A stretch of 38,704 bases of DNA from an uncultured Anaerolineaceae bacterium (GTDB lineage Bacteria; Chloroflexota; Anaerolineae; Promineifilales; Promineifilaceae), in NCBI GenBank assembly GCA_937967805.1, contig CALBTC010000418.1:1-38704 (forward strand), written 5' to 3'. The notes beneath the pieces are model-generated. The model had not been told where the DNA came from. It worked only from the letters and a program-made list of their open reading frames with translations, and made no database searches. Within the stretch, counting starts at the first letter, position 1. Each line of letters starts with the position of its first letter. The position numbers and the translations under genes are program-made. Positions 15,586 to 23,594 of this stretch are shown here, piece after piece.

Positions 15586-16722
15586 ATGCAAAGAGCGCCT
15601 GAGTTTGAAAATGTAGCCTGCATTCGCGTGGTTGGTGTTGGCGGCGGTGGTTGTAACGCCGTGAATCGCATGATTCAAGAAGGCATCAACGGCGTCGATT
15701 TTGTTGCCGTTAACACAGATAATCAGGCGCTGCTGCTTTCTGATGCCCCGGTGCGGGTGCGCATCGGCGAGAAGCTGACGCGCGGCCTGGGCGCCGGTGG
15801 CCATCCCGAACAGGGTGAAAAAGCGGCCGAAGAGTCTACCGAAGATTTGCATGAAGTATTGACCGGCTCTGACATGGTGTTTATCACCGCCGGCATGGGG
15901 GGTGGCACTGGAACGGGGGCTGCGCCCGTTATTGCCCGGCTGGCCCGTGAACAGGGTGCCCTGACGATTGGTGTGGTGACACGGCCGTTTCTCTTTGAAG
16001 GCAGCAAGCGGGCCAACTCCGCCGAAGCCGGCATCGAAAAGCTGAAAGAGCATGTCGATACCCTGATTGTAATTCCCAACGATCGCCTGCTGGAGCTGAC
16101 CGACCGGCGCGTTTCCCTGAAGGATTCCTTCAAGATGGCCGATGACGTCCTGCGCCAGGGCATCCAGGGCATCAGCGAACTGATTACCGTACCCGGCCTT
16201 ATTAACCTGGACTTTGCCGACGTGAAGGCAATTATGTCTGAAGGTGGCGCGGCGCTTATGGCTATTGGCCATGGTGAAGGCGAAGAACGGGCGCGGCTGG
16301 CCGCTGAACAGGCGATTAGCTCCCGCCTGCTCGATGTGACCATCGACGGGGCGCAGGGCATTTTGTTCAACGTTACCGGCGGGCCAAACATGAGTCTGTA
16401 CGACGTGAACGTGGCCGCGGCCATTATTCGCGAGACGGCCCATCCCGATGCCAACATGATTTTTGGTGCGGTCATCGACGAAGCGATGGGCGACGAGATG
16501 CGGATTACGGTGATTGCCACCGGGTTTGAGCGGACCATTTCACGGCGACAGGTGCTGCAGCAGCAGTACGGCCGTACCGTCAGCCCGCCCACCCATCGGC
16601 CGCAAACAGAATCATCACGGCAGGTTCCGGCCCGCGAGCGCGAAGAGCGCGAAATGGAACCGGTGCAGCCTAAGTTTGCCCCCAATAATTTAGAAATCCC
16701 GGCCTTTTTGCGCCGACGCTAG
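15586..16722 (+). CDS. ftsZ: Cell division protein FtsZ
   Basis: The tubulin-like GTPase that builds the division ring, 378 residues. It has Gly-Val-Gly-Gly-Gly-Gly-Cys-Asn (17-24), the tubulin signature Gly-Gly-Gly-Thr-Gly-Thr-Gly (105-111) and the T7 synergy loop Asn-Leu-Asp-Phe-Ala-Asp-Val (207-213). A variable linker of about 50 residues, rich in Arg, Pro and Glu, leads to a C-terminal peptide [10 protein letters not shown] that would bind partner proteins. GAGGG lies upstream of the ATG. Notably it stands alone: no ftsA, ftsQ or mur genes flank it, unlike the usual dcw cluster. Confidence 0.97.
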   Translation: MQRAPEFENVACIRVVGVGGGGCNAVNRMIQEGINGVDFVAVNTDNQALLLSDAPVRVRIGEKLTRGLGAGGHPEQGEKAAEESTEDLHEVLTGSDMVFITAGMGGGTGTGAAPVIARLAREQGALTIGVVTRPFLFEGSKRANSAEAGIEKLKEHVDTLIVIPNDRLLELTDRRVSLKDSFKMADDVLRQGIQGISELITVPGLINLDFADVKAIMSEGGAALMAIGHGEGEERARLAAEQAISSRLLDVTIDGAQGILFNVTGGPNMSLYDVNVAAAIIRETAHPDANMIFGAVIDEAMGDEMRITVIATGFERTISRRQVLQQQYGRTVSPPTHRPQTESSRQVPAREREEREMEPVQPKFAPNNLEIPAFLRRR

Positions 16723-16747
16723 TTATTTTTACTACCTTTTCAACTCG

Positions 16748-16933
16748 AAGGAGTTGGCAATCCAGTGACTGGATTGTGCCGCCAACACTGTCAATTACTC
16801 TTGGACAATACGGTTTATTGACCGAGAGCAATTAACATTACCAAAGGCGACCAGCCCGAGGTAATCCGCAGTAATTGTTAGAGCAGGTATCGGACAACAC
16901 CCAACTACAATTACTGTGCAGCGCTCCTTTTTT
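16748..16933 (+). ncRNA. Candidate structured RNA downstream of ftsZ
   Basis: A 186-base non-coding stretch that folds as a closed domain. The end helix AAGGAG (16748-16753) with CTCCTT (16924-16929) encloses three strong hairpins: CAATCCAGT (16758-16766) with ACTGGATTG, extendable by GTTGG/CCAAC; CTCTTGG-CAATA (16798-16810) with TATTG-CCGAGAG (16816-16828); and CAGTAATTGT (16869-16878) with ACAATTACTG (16907-16916). A T-run (16928-16933) follows the closing helix. I do not recognise it as 6S, RNase P, SRP or tmRNA. It could be an independent small RNA or a processed ftsZ 3' end. Confidence 0.42.
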
Positions 16934-16990
16934 GTTTTCGTTGGTGAAGTCCCTCATTGTATAACTTTGCCAACAACATCCCCTCTGCAC

Positions 16991-17030
16991 GCGCCCCCTG
17001 TTTATGCAGGACAGGGGGCGCCCTTCTTTA
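16991..17030 (+). terminator. Rho-independent terminator
   Basis: GCGCCCCCTGT (16991-17001) pairs perfectly with ACAGGGGGCGC (17011-17021), with a 9-base loop and then CCTTCTTTATT. It would stop transcription coming from ftsZ or the candidate RNA, and its stem is also just past the stop of the convergent lipoprotein gene, so it may act in both directions. Confidence 0.78.
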
Positions 17031-18701
17031 TTAAGGGACCCAGACATCAAGCTGCACGAACTCCACGGCCGTTTCCCCCACAACCCGCGTATTACCCGCC
17101 ACGTTGCCTGTCAATAAACCCCAATTGTTGGTGCTGCCGACGGCCGTGACAAAGGCGCTGTTTGTCAGCCACATCTGCTGGCCAACATTGCCGCTCACCA
17201 ATGCCTCGATGGGTGACTGCCCCAACTGGCCAATCCCGACAAACCCGGAACCCGAGTATAAGAAATGTGACCCCGCGTTGTTCCAGCCTGTAAACTCTAG
17301 TTGATCGTTGGCCGTTGCGTAAGTGACCAGGTTGTCACCGTCGCCATCGGCCACAGCAATGGCGCGCAGGTTGTCGCTGTTGATAATGAGTTGCAGGTAG
17401 GCCAGGCGACTGCCGTTGTTGGTCCAATCCAGCGGCGAGAAAAGGGTGTTGCCCGGCACCGAGCCGATTTCCACTGCCGGACCGCTGACCGGAATTTGGT
17501 ACAGGGTGGCTTCTGCATCCTCCGTCCATGGATCATCGTCGGCGATGGCCACGTAGGCCTGGCTGCCGCTGGGCAGCCATTGGGCGGTGGGCACCCAGGC
17601 GTATTCGCTGGCGGTATTGACGAAGGGGAACTCGATGACCGTTTCGCGATTGCCGCCGTCCATGTTGACCCGCGTCACGCTTTCTGGATTACCAAAAATA
17701 ACGCGCGTGCCGTCTGGCGACAGGGCAAAACTGTGTCCCGCCGTGTCGAGCGCAAACTGCTCTGTCAGGCTGCCACCGGTAGTGACCAGCCACAAATCTG
17801 CCTGTGGTGCTGCACCGGGGCCTACCAGATTGACGATGCTCGTATTGAAGGCAATCGTCTGGCTGTTAGGCAGCCACTCAATCTGGTTAATGAGCACGCT
17901 GAAATCCTCGCCGGCGCTGTTGGGCAACTCGCTGGATTCGACCAAAATCTGGCTGCTGCCGGCTACGGAGACCACGCCCAGCCGGTTGCTCTCAAACGTA
18001 CCGGCGACAAACGCTATTTGCTGGCCGTCTGGGGAGACGTGCAAAGTGCCTACGCCGATCACGGGAGCCAGCAGAACCGGTTCGCCGGCGGCGGGTGGCG
18101 ATTGGCCGGTGTCAAGCGGCAGCCGCCAGATGCCATCTGTGTCGCTGTAGACGATGTAGCCGTTGAGTCCGCCGCTGACGGCCGTATCCGATGCCGGTTC
18201 TGACGTAACAGTCGCTGTCGGTTGCGGCGTTGGTGTTGGCGGTACGGCTGCTACCGGCACGCTTGCCACATTGGTACCCAGCGTGTACTGCGACCCGCCA
18301 GAAACCCAGCACTGCGGCGCGGCAATGTCGCTGGGACAGGCGACCAGCCACCAGCCGGAAGCCGGGTCCTGCCCCAGCACTTCGGCGGTGGAACCTTCCA
18401 GGAAAAAGCCCAGCCTGTCATAAACCACGCCGGGGCCGGAACGGATGTTGAGGTCAACGAGAACCGTAACAAATGGGTTGCCACCGGCAACGGCTGTACC
18501 GCTGCTGCCTCCGGGCAAGGTTGCTGTGGGCGCAATATCGGCAATGGGCGGTTCGCCCGGCACAACGGTCTCATCCTGCAACGTTACAATCGGCGGCGGT
18601 ACAGACAAATCCGGCTCCGTTTCCCCGGCAAAAGCGTTACAGGCCAATGTAGCCAAAAAAAGCATCGAAATGAAAAATAACAGGGGATGTTGGCGCAACA
18701 T
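17031..18701 (-). CDS. Lipoprotein with SH3b domain and TolB/WD40-like beta-propeller repeats
   Basis: A 556-residue exported lipoprotein with the lipobox Leu-Ala-Thr-Leu-Ala-Cys (Cys21). After a Pro/Thr-rich spacer comes an SH3b domain (about 75-135; Val-Asp-Leu-Asn-Ile-Arg-Ser-Gly-Pro-Gly), a typical peptidoglycan or surface binding fold. A second Pro-Thr-Pro linker follows, then repeated Val-Ser-Pro-Asp-Gly-Gln-Gln-Ile-Ala-Phe and Leu-Ser-Pro-Asp-Gly-Thr-Arg type blades of a propeller (about 175-550). A surface-exposed binding or sensory role is likely, with no catalytic motif. AAGGAG lies 8 bases before the ATG. It converges on ftsZ and its candidate RNA. Confidence 0.85.
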   Translation of the reverse strand: MLRQHPLLFFISMLFLATLACNAFAGETEPDLSVPPPIVTLQDETVVPGEPPIADIAPTATLPGGSSGTAVAGGNPFVTVLVDLNIRSGPGVVYDRLGFFLEGSTAEVLGQDPASGWWLVACPSDIAAPQCWVSGGSQYTLGTNVASVPVAAVPPTPTPQPTATVTSEPASDTAVSGGLNGYIVYSDTDGIWRLPLDTGQSPPAAGEPVLLAPVIGVGTLHVSPDGQQIAFVAGTFESNRLGVVSVAGSSQILVESSELPNSAGEDFSVLINQIEWLPNSQTIAFNTSIVNLVGPGAAPQADLWLVTTGGSLTEQFALDTAGHSFALSPDGTRVIFGNPESVTRVNMDGGNRETVIEFPFVNTASEYAWVPTAQWLPSGSQAYVAIADDDPWTEDAEATLYQIPVSGPAVEIGSVPGNTLFSPLDWTNNGSRLAYLQLIINSDNLRAIAVADGDGDNLVTYATANDQLEFTGWNNAGSHFLYSGSGFVGIGQLGQSPIEALVSGNVGQQMWLTNSAFVTAVGSTNNWGLLTGNVAGNTRVVGETAVEFVQLDVWVP

Positions 18702-18734
18702 GCGGTCACTCCTTACAATAAATTTGGCTTAAAT

Positions 18735-18794
18735 AGACCCTAAGGGTTTCCCATCTAGAAGTTTCATTTAGGCAACTCGAAACCCTTAGGGTCT
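18735..18794. repeat. 16-bp perfect inverted repeat
   Basis: AGACCCTAAGGGTTTC (18735-18750) and its exact complement (18779-18794) surround a 28-base loop and are followed on the plus strand by GCTTTTTACTTTT. It sits in the divergent gap between the lipoprotein and UbiD genes, where no transcript needs terminating, so a mobile or dispersed palindrome or a leader hairpin is likelier. Confidence 0.8.
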
Positions 18795-19017
18795 GCTTTT
18801 TACTTTTAGGATAAACTCAAACAGTTTACAATAGATTACGCCACGACGCGATTCGTTTCTGCACGGGAACGCAGCGGGTTTTGTACGCAACTACCCCGTT
18901 CGCGTCAATTTTGCGAAAAGAGAGGTCAGGCGTACATGGTTTCAAAGCTAATTCACTCTGCTGCCATGCCCTAAGCCTTCGTGGGGGCAAGCTCTGCGAA
19001 GGCAGGCATTCATCGTC

Positions 19018-19042
19018 TGGATTCCCGCCTTCGCGGGAATGA
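19018..19042. repeat. Dispersed GGATTCCCGC...GCGGGAATGAC palindrome
   Basis: The core ATTCCCGC-CTTC-GCGGGAAT (19021-19040) is the widespread bacterial intergenic repeat whose translation gives Val-Ile-Pro-Ala-Lys-Ala-Gly-Ile-Gln. It ends 30 bases before the UbiD start, and an imperfect GCCTTCG...CGAAGGC pair lies just upstream (18974-19002). Confidence 0.8.
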
Positions 19043-19071
19043 CAAGCGAAAAAAATTTGTGTAACAAAGTA

Positions 19072-20388
19072 ATGAGTCTACGAAAATTTTTAGAACAAGC
19101 TGCCCAATCGGGCGATCTCATTGAAATTGACAAACCTATCAGCGTGAACTATGAGCTGGCCAATGTGGCTCATGCTCTGGAAGGACGGCCTGTCCTGTTC
19201 AACAACATTATCGACTATCCAGAGTGGCGCGTTTGTGCCGGACCCTGCTCTGATCGCAAATATTTCAGCATGGATTTGGGCGTAGCCATTCCAGATCTCA
19301 TTCCCCATTTGGCCCAGGCCACAGAAAATCCACAAACGCCGCCAATGGTAGAGAGTGGCGCCTGCCAGGAAGTGGCTTTGGAACAGTTTGATCTGCACGA
19401 TTTGCCCATCTTGTTCCATTTGCCGGCGGACGGCGGGCATTACATTGCCAGCAATGTGGTGATTACCGAAGACCCGGAGCTGGGGCGAAACATGTGCTAC
19501 CATCGGCTGCTGCGGCTGGATGAGAAGCGCTTTGCTGCCCGCATCATTGAGCGGCGCGGCACCTGGACCGCCATGCAAAAGGTGGAGGGCGATCTGCCGG
19601 TGGCCATCTGTATTGGCGTGTCGCAGGCGGTGCACCTGGCGGCGTCTATGTCGGCGGCGCCGGATGTGGATGAGCTGGCGGTGGCCCACGCGCTGGCGCC
19701 CACGCCGCTGGTAAAATGCCTCACCAACGATCTGGCCGTGCCCGCTGATGCCGAAATTGTGCTGGAGGGGCGCATCACCAGGCGGCAAACGCAGGAAGGG
19801 CCGTTTATGGACCTGACGGAGACGATGGACATCGTTCGCGACCAGCCGATCATTGAGATCGATCTGATCACGCACCGGCACAATCCCATTTTTCATGCCC
19901 TGCTGCCGGGCGGGCTGGAGCACAAGATTTTGATGGGGATGCCCAAGGAGCCAACGATTTTTGCCGAGGTGAATAAAGTGGCGCGCTGCACGGATGTGGT
20001 GATTACGCCGGGAGGCAGCTCCTGGCTGCACGCGGTGGTGCAAATTGAGAAGCAGGGGCCGGAAGACGGCCGTCTCGCCAGCGAAGCCGCATTCAAGGGC
20101 CATGGTTCCCTCAAACACGTCTGGGTGGTGGATACAGACATCGACATCTACGATCCGGTGCAGGTGGAGTGGGCTTTTGCCACCCGCTTTCAGGGAGACA
20201 AAGATATGAGGCTGTTCGAAAACCAACCGGGCAGTTCGCTGGACCCATCTGGCATTCACGTGCCGGGGCAAAAGAGCCACACCGCCAAGCTGGGCTTTGA
20301 CTGCACCATTCCCTGGGGGGCGGACAAAAGCAAATTTACGCGGGGGGAATACGGCCGTGTGAACATTGATGAATATCTGAAATCGTAA
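19072..20388 (+). CDS. UbiD-family prenylated-FMN-dependent decarboxylase
   Basis: About 438 residues spanning the full UbiD fold. Typical features include Gly-His-Tyr-Ile-Ala-Ser-Asn-Val-Val, Asn-Met-Cys-Tyr-His-Arg, and Gln-Glu-Gly-Pro-Phe-Met-Asp-Leu-Thr, which carries the catalytic acidic residue, plus the C-terminal Asp-Asp/Arg-rich end. UbiD enzymes decarboxylate unsaturated acids using prenyl-FMN made by UbiX, which is absent here. A possible role is trans-anhydromevalonate 5-phosphate decarboxylase, because an AcnX gene sits in the same run of genes; other substrates (aromatic acids, octaprenyl-hydroxybenzoate) remain possible. I start at the ATG at 19072; the upstream in-frame ATG at 19039 is part of a dispersed repeat. 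Confidence 0.85.
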   Translation: MSLRKFLEQAAQSGDLIEIDKPISVNYELANVAHALEGRPVLFNNIIDYPEWRVCAGPCSDRKYFSMDLGVAIPDLIPHLAQATENPQTPPMVESGACQEVALEQFDLHDLPILFHLPADGGHYIASNVVITEDPELGRNMCYHRLLRLDEKRFAARIIERRGTWTAMQKVEGDLPVAICIGVSQAVHLAASMSAAPDVDELAVAHALAPTPLVKCLTNDLAVPADAEIVLEGRITRRQTQEGPFMDLTETMDIVRDQPIIEIDLITHRHNPIFHALLPGGLEHKILMGMPKEPTIFAEVNKVARCTDVVITPGGSSWLHAVVQIEKQGPEDGRLASEAAFKGHGSLKHVWVVDTDIDIYDPVQVEWAFATRFQGDKDMRLFENQPGSSLDPSGIHVPGQKSHTAKLGFDCTIPWGADKSKFTRGEYGRVNIDEYLKS

Positions 20389-20408
20389 GTCAAGTTTGCA
20401 AACTTGAC
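20389..20408. repeat. 20-bp perfect palindrome right after the UbiD stop
   Basis: GTCAAGTTTG joined to CAAACTTGAC with no spacer, starting at the base after TAA and ending 19 bases before the next start codon. There is no T-run, so read-through into the antiporter gene is expected. Confidence 0.75.
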
Positions 20409-20427
20409 CAACTTCTAGGAGTGAAAA

Positions 20428-22113
20428 ATGGACTTCTCTGTCCTCGCGGAACACATCCCAGTGCTTTTACAAGTTGAAGAAAATGGATTGGTAGAACAGG
20501 AACTCAGCCTCATGGTGCTGTTGTTCATCGCTGCGATGGTGGCCATCGTGGTGCGCCGCATTCGGCTCCCGTACACGGTGGCTTTGGTGCTGGTGGGGCT
20601 GGTGCTCTCCTTCTTCCCCAACTTTCTGGGCTTCACCGTCAGTTCAGACCTTATTCTGGCCATTCTGGTGCCGCCGCTCATTTTTGAAGCCACGCTGCAC
20701 ATTCCGTGGCGCAAGCTCAAGAAAGATTTGCCGGCGGTGCTGCTGCTGGCCGTAGGCGGCACGTTGGTGGGCACATTTTTGGTGGGCGGGCTGGTGGTAC
20801 AATTTTTAGGCATCTCCTGGGCCGCAGCATTAGCCTTTGGCGCGTTGATTTCGGCCACGGACCCGGTGGCGGTCATTGCCTTTTTCCGCAGTTTGGGCGT
20901 AAGCAAGCGATTGACCATTTTGGTAGAGGGTGAGAGTCTGTTTAACGACGGGGTGGCCATTGTCATCTTTAACCTGGCGCTGCTGGCCGGCACGCTTTCT
21001 GAACCGTTAGGTTTGGCGGAGGCGCTGCAAGAATTTTTCATTGTTGCTTTTGGCGGCCTGGCCGTGGGATTGGTGTTGGGTTATGTCGTTTCTTACATTA
21101 TTCTGAAAAATGTGGATGATCATCTGGTTGAAACGGCCACGACGGTGGCGCTGGCCTTTGGCTCGTTTGTCGTGGCCGAGTCGTTTGGCAAGTTCATTGG
21201 CATTGAAGGATTGCATTTTAGCGGCATTTTGGCCGTGGTAGCCGCCGGCTTGATGGTGGGCAACATTGGCTTGCAGAACACCTCGCCCACAACCAAGCTG
21301 ACGCTGGATAACTTTTGGGAATTTTTGAGTTTTGTGGTGAACTCGCTGGTCTTTTTGCTAATTGGCCTGGAGATTGAGCTGGCGCAGCTGCAACCGAACA
21401 TTATCCCCATCATTGTGGCTGTGGTGGCAATCATTTTGAGCCGGGGGCTTATTATTTATACGTTTAGCTGGATTTACGGCCGTATCCAACCGCGCAACCG
21501 CATCCCGCTGCCGTTTCAGCACGTCATGTATTGGGGTGGCCTGCGTGGTGCCATTAGTTTAGCACTGGCCCTTTCCATTGAAAACGCCGTCTTTGGTTCC
21601 GATGTGGCGCTGGAGCTGCGGGTGATGACCTTTGGCGTGGTGTTGTTTACGTTGCTGGTCCAGGGAATGACCATCGAGCAACTCATCAGCCGTTTGAAGC
21701 TGGCCGACAAACTGCCGCAGCGGGTGGAGTTGCAGCGGCGGCAAGCCACCCTCTTTGCCAAGTGGGCCGGCAAACGGGAGCTAGACCGTCTGCGCGAAAA
21801 TGGCATTTTGTTCAAGGATATCTGGGATTCGATGGGGCAGGTTTACGATGAGGAGATTTTGGACAAAAAGGCGGACCTGCGGGCCCATTTGCAAGATTTC
21901 CCCGAACTGGAGCAAGAGATGTATTTACAGGCGCGTGAAGATGCGCTGAATGCTGAGCGCAGCGCCATTGGAGAAGCTGCGCGACGCGGCCTCATCGCCA
22001 ACGAAGTGCATGATGAACTTATAATTGAGCTCAATAACCGGGTAGCGGCGCTGGAAATTATCAAGAAGAATCGCGGATTGAACGCAGCCAGGCAGGAGGT
22101 GGACCATGGGTAG
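20428..22113 (+). CDS. CPA1-family Na+(K+)/H+ antiporter
   Basis: A 561-residue membrane antiporter. About twelve helices lie in the first 430 residues, with the ion-site signature Ala-Thr-Asp-Pro-Val-Ala-Val and Glu-Ser-Leu-Phe-Asn-Asp-Gly, and Trp-Gly-Gly-Leu-Arg-Gly-Ala-Ile-Ser near the last helices, as in NhaP. A cytoplasmic tail of about 130 residues, charged and coiled-coil-like, would regulate activity. TAGGAG precedes the ATG. The end overlaps the universal stress protein gene by 8 bases, hinting that UspA binds or is made together with the antiporter. Confidence 0.92.
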   Translation: MDFSVLAEHIPVLLQVEENGLVEQELSLMVLLFIAAMVAIVVRRIRLPYTVALVLVGLVLSFFPNFLGFTVSSDLILAILVPPLIFEATLHIPWRKLKKDLPAVLLLAVGGTLVGTFLVGGLVVQFLGISWAAALAFGALISATDPVAVIAFFRSLGVSKRLTILVEGESLFNDGVAIVIFNLALLAGTLSEPLGLAEALQEFFIVAFGGLAVGLVLGYVVSYIILKNVDDHLVETATTVALAFGSFVVAESFGKFIGIEGLHFSGILAVVAAGLMVGNIGLQNTSPTTKLTLDNFWEFLSFVVNSLVFLLIGLEIELAQLQPNIIPIIVAVVAIILSRGLIIYTFSWIYGRIQPRNRIPLPFQHVMYWGGLRGAISLALALSIENAVFGSDVALELRVMTFGVVLFTLLVQGMTIEQLISRLKLADKLPQRVELQRRQATLFAKWAGKRELDRLRENGILFKDIWDSMGQVYDEEILDKKADLRAHLQDFPELEQEMYLQAREDALNAERSAIGEAARRGLIANEVHDELIIELNNRVAALEIIKKNRGLNAARQEVDHG

Positions 22114-22576
22114 CATTGTATGCGCCACGCGTGGGGGCGAGGGCAGCCGTGTGGCCCAAATGGCCGCTATTAAAAAAGCCAAAGAAACAGAAAAGCAGCT
22201 GTTGTTTTTATACGTTGTCGATCCCAATAGTTTGGAAGAGGAAATTGACGACAGCCTGAAAGACGCCGTTTTGGCGGAGCTGGACTGGATGGGGGAAACG
22301 TTACTGCGCATTGCGCAAAAGCGGGCAGACACGGCTTATTTGAGTACAGAGGTTAAAATCCGCCGGGGCAGCGTGCGCGAGGAAATCATTCGCTTTATGA
22401 AGGATGTGGATGCCGATCTGCTGGTGCTGGGTGCGCCACGAGGCACCACAGCCAATGTGTTTGGCGATGATGCAATTGAGCGCTTGGCGGAGACGATACG
22501 GAAGGAAACGGCCGTTTCCGTTGAAATCGTTCGCCCGGATTATGCGGTTGTGGAGCACGAGACCATCCTGCCATGA
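22106..22576 (+). CDS. Universal stress protein (UspA) domain protein
   Basis: A 156-residue UspA fold protein. It begins Ser-Ile-Val-Cys-Ala-Thr-Arg-Gly-Gly-Glu-Gly-Ser and has the ATP-binding type motif Leu-Gly-Ala-Pro-Arg-Gly-Thr-Thr with Val-Phe-Gly-Asp-Asp-Ala-Ile-Glu-Arg-Leu-Ala. The Ser/Thr after Gly-x-x-Gly is weakly conserved, so nucleotide binding is plausible but not certain. A perfect AGGAGG precedes the ATG. It overlaps both the antiporter (8 bases) and the MscS gene (4 bases, ATGA). Usp proteins often regulate ion transporters by sensing ATP or cyclic nucleotides, which fits this position. Confidence 0.88.
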   Translation: MGSIVCATRGGEGSRVAQMAAIKKAKETEKQLLFLYVVDPNSLEEEIDDSLKDAVLAELDWMGETLLRIAQKRADTAYLSTEVKIRRGSVREEIIRFMKDVDADLLVLGAPRGTTANVFGDDAIERLAETIRKETAVSVEIVRPDYAVVEHETILP

Positions 22577-23592
22577 TTGAACAAATTCGCCAGGCGCTAG
22601 AAGATCTATTTTCAACCTTGAGCATCGATCTGAGCAACCCTTTTCAACGTAATCTGCTCTTTTCATTGCTCATCATCCTAATGCTGTGGGTGGTACGCTG
22701 GATGGTGCTGCGCTTTATTCACAGGCGCTTCGCAGAAAACACGCGCATGCTGTACAACTGGCGCAAGACGGTTGAGTATGCTTCGGTGGTGCTGGGCATT
22801 TTGCTGGTGGGGCGACTGTGGCTGGAAGGCATCGGCACCCTGGTTACCTATTTAGGGCTGCTGTCGGCTGGCATTGCCATTGCCCTGCAAGATTTGATTG
22901 TGGCGTTGGCTGGCTGGATGTTTATTGTGTGGCGACGGCCGTTTGTGGTGGGTGATCGCGTCGAAATAGATGGGCAATTGGGTGACGTGATCGACATCCG
23001 GCTCTTTTCATTTAGCATGTTGGAAATCGGCCGTCGCATCAACGCCGAGCAAAGCACCGGGCGAATTATTCACGTCCCCAACGGCAAAATCTTCTCCGAA
23101 GTGTTGACCAACATGCACCAGGGTTTCCCCTTCATCTGGAACGAAATTCCCGTCATGGTGACGTTTGAAAGCGACTGGGAAAAAGCCAAAGCAATTTTGG
23201 TCAACATCATCAATGATCTGGCACCAGACGTGAGTGACGCCGTGCGCCGCGCCAATCGCTCCGGGCAGCGCTTTGTCATTAGCTATTCCAACGTTTCCCC
23301 CACCGTTTACACCAGCGTTGCCGAAAGCGGCGTGGTACTCACCCTGCGCTACATGGTTGATCCCCGCAAAAGGCGCGGCAGCGAGCAAGAAATTTGGGAA
23401 GCCATGCTGCGCGCCTTTAAGCTCCATTGGGATATTGACTTTGCCTATCCCACACAGCGCGAATATCTCCATTTTGAGGAACGCAAACGGCCGCCGGACC
23501 CCCAGGAAGCCACAACGGTCGTGGCCCAACGCAGCAAACTTCAGCGAGACACCGGTTTCCGACCCACAAAACCCAAAGAACCAAAAGAGTAG
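22573..23592 (+). CDS. MscS-family mechanosensitive ion channel
   Basis: A 339-residue small-conductance mechanosensitive channel. Two hydrophobic helices (about 28-50 and 72-90) precede the pore-lining TM3 with Gly-Leu-Leu-Ser-Ala-Gly-Ile-Ala-Ile-Ala-Leu-Gln-Asp-Leu-Ile. This is followed by the MscS beta domain Arg-Arg-Pro-Phe-Val-Val-Gly-Asp-Arg-Val-Glu-Ile and a C-terminal cytoplasmic cage. It releases solutes on hypo-osmotic shock. The C-terminus is Lys/Pro-rich. Coupled to the UspA gene by ATGA and followed two bases later by AcnX, it belongs to the ion-homeostasis part of the gene run. Confidence 0.93.
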   Translation: MIEQIRQALEDLFSTLSIDLSNPFQRNLLFSLLIILMLWVVRWMVLRFIHRRFAENTRMLYNWRKTVEYASVVLGILLVGRLWLEGIGTLVTYLGLLSAGIAIALQDLIVALAGWMFIVWRRPFVVGDRVEIDGQLGDVIDIRLFSFSMLEIGRRINAEQSTGRIIHVPNGKIFSEVLTNMHQGFPFIWNEIPVMVTFESDWEKAKAILVNIINDLAPDVSDAVRRANRSGQRFVISYSNVSPTVYTSVAESGVVLTLRYMVDPRKRRGSEQEIWEAMLRAFKLHWDIDFAYPTQREYLHFEERKRPPDPQEATTVVAQRSKLQRDTGFRPTKPKEPKE

Positions 23593-23594
23593 GT

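Noticed and set aside
15547..16443. Long open frame antisense to ftsZ (298 codons)
   Set aside because: ftsZ is unambiguous in the sense direction; the antisense product has no recognisable features.
16748..16933. Identification of the candidate RNA as 6S, RNase P, SRP or tmRNA
   Set aside because: The hairpin layout and lack of the conserved cores of these RNAs do not fit.
18948..19133. Small frame containing Val-Ile-Pro-Ala-Lys-Ala-Gly-Ile-Gln
   Set aside because: That peptide is the well-known translation of a dispersed intergenic palindrome, not a gene.
19090..20454. Long open frame antisense to the UbiD gene (454 codons)
   Set aside because: It is the mirror of a clear UbiD-family protein, has no domain, and is His/Arg-rich in the way antisense frames of GC-rich genes are.
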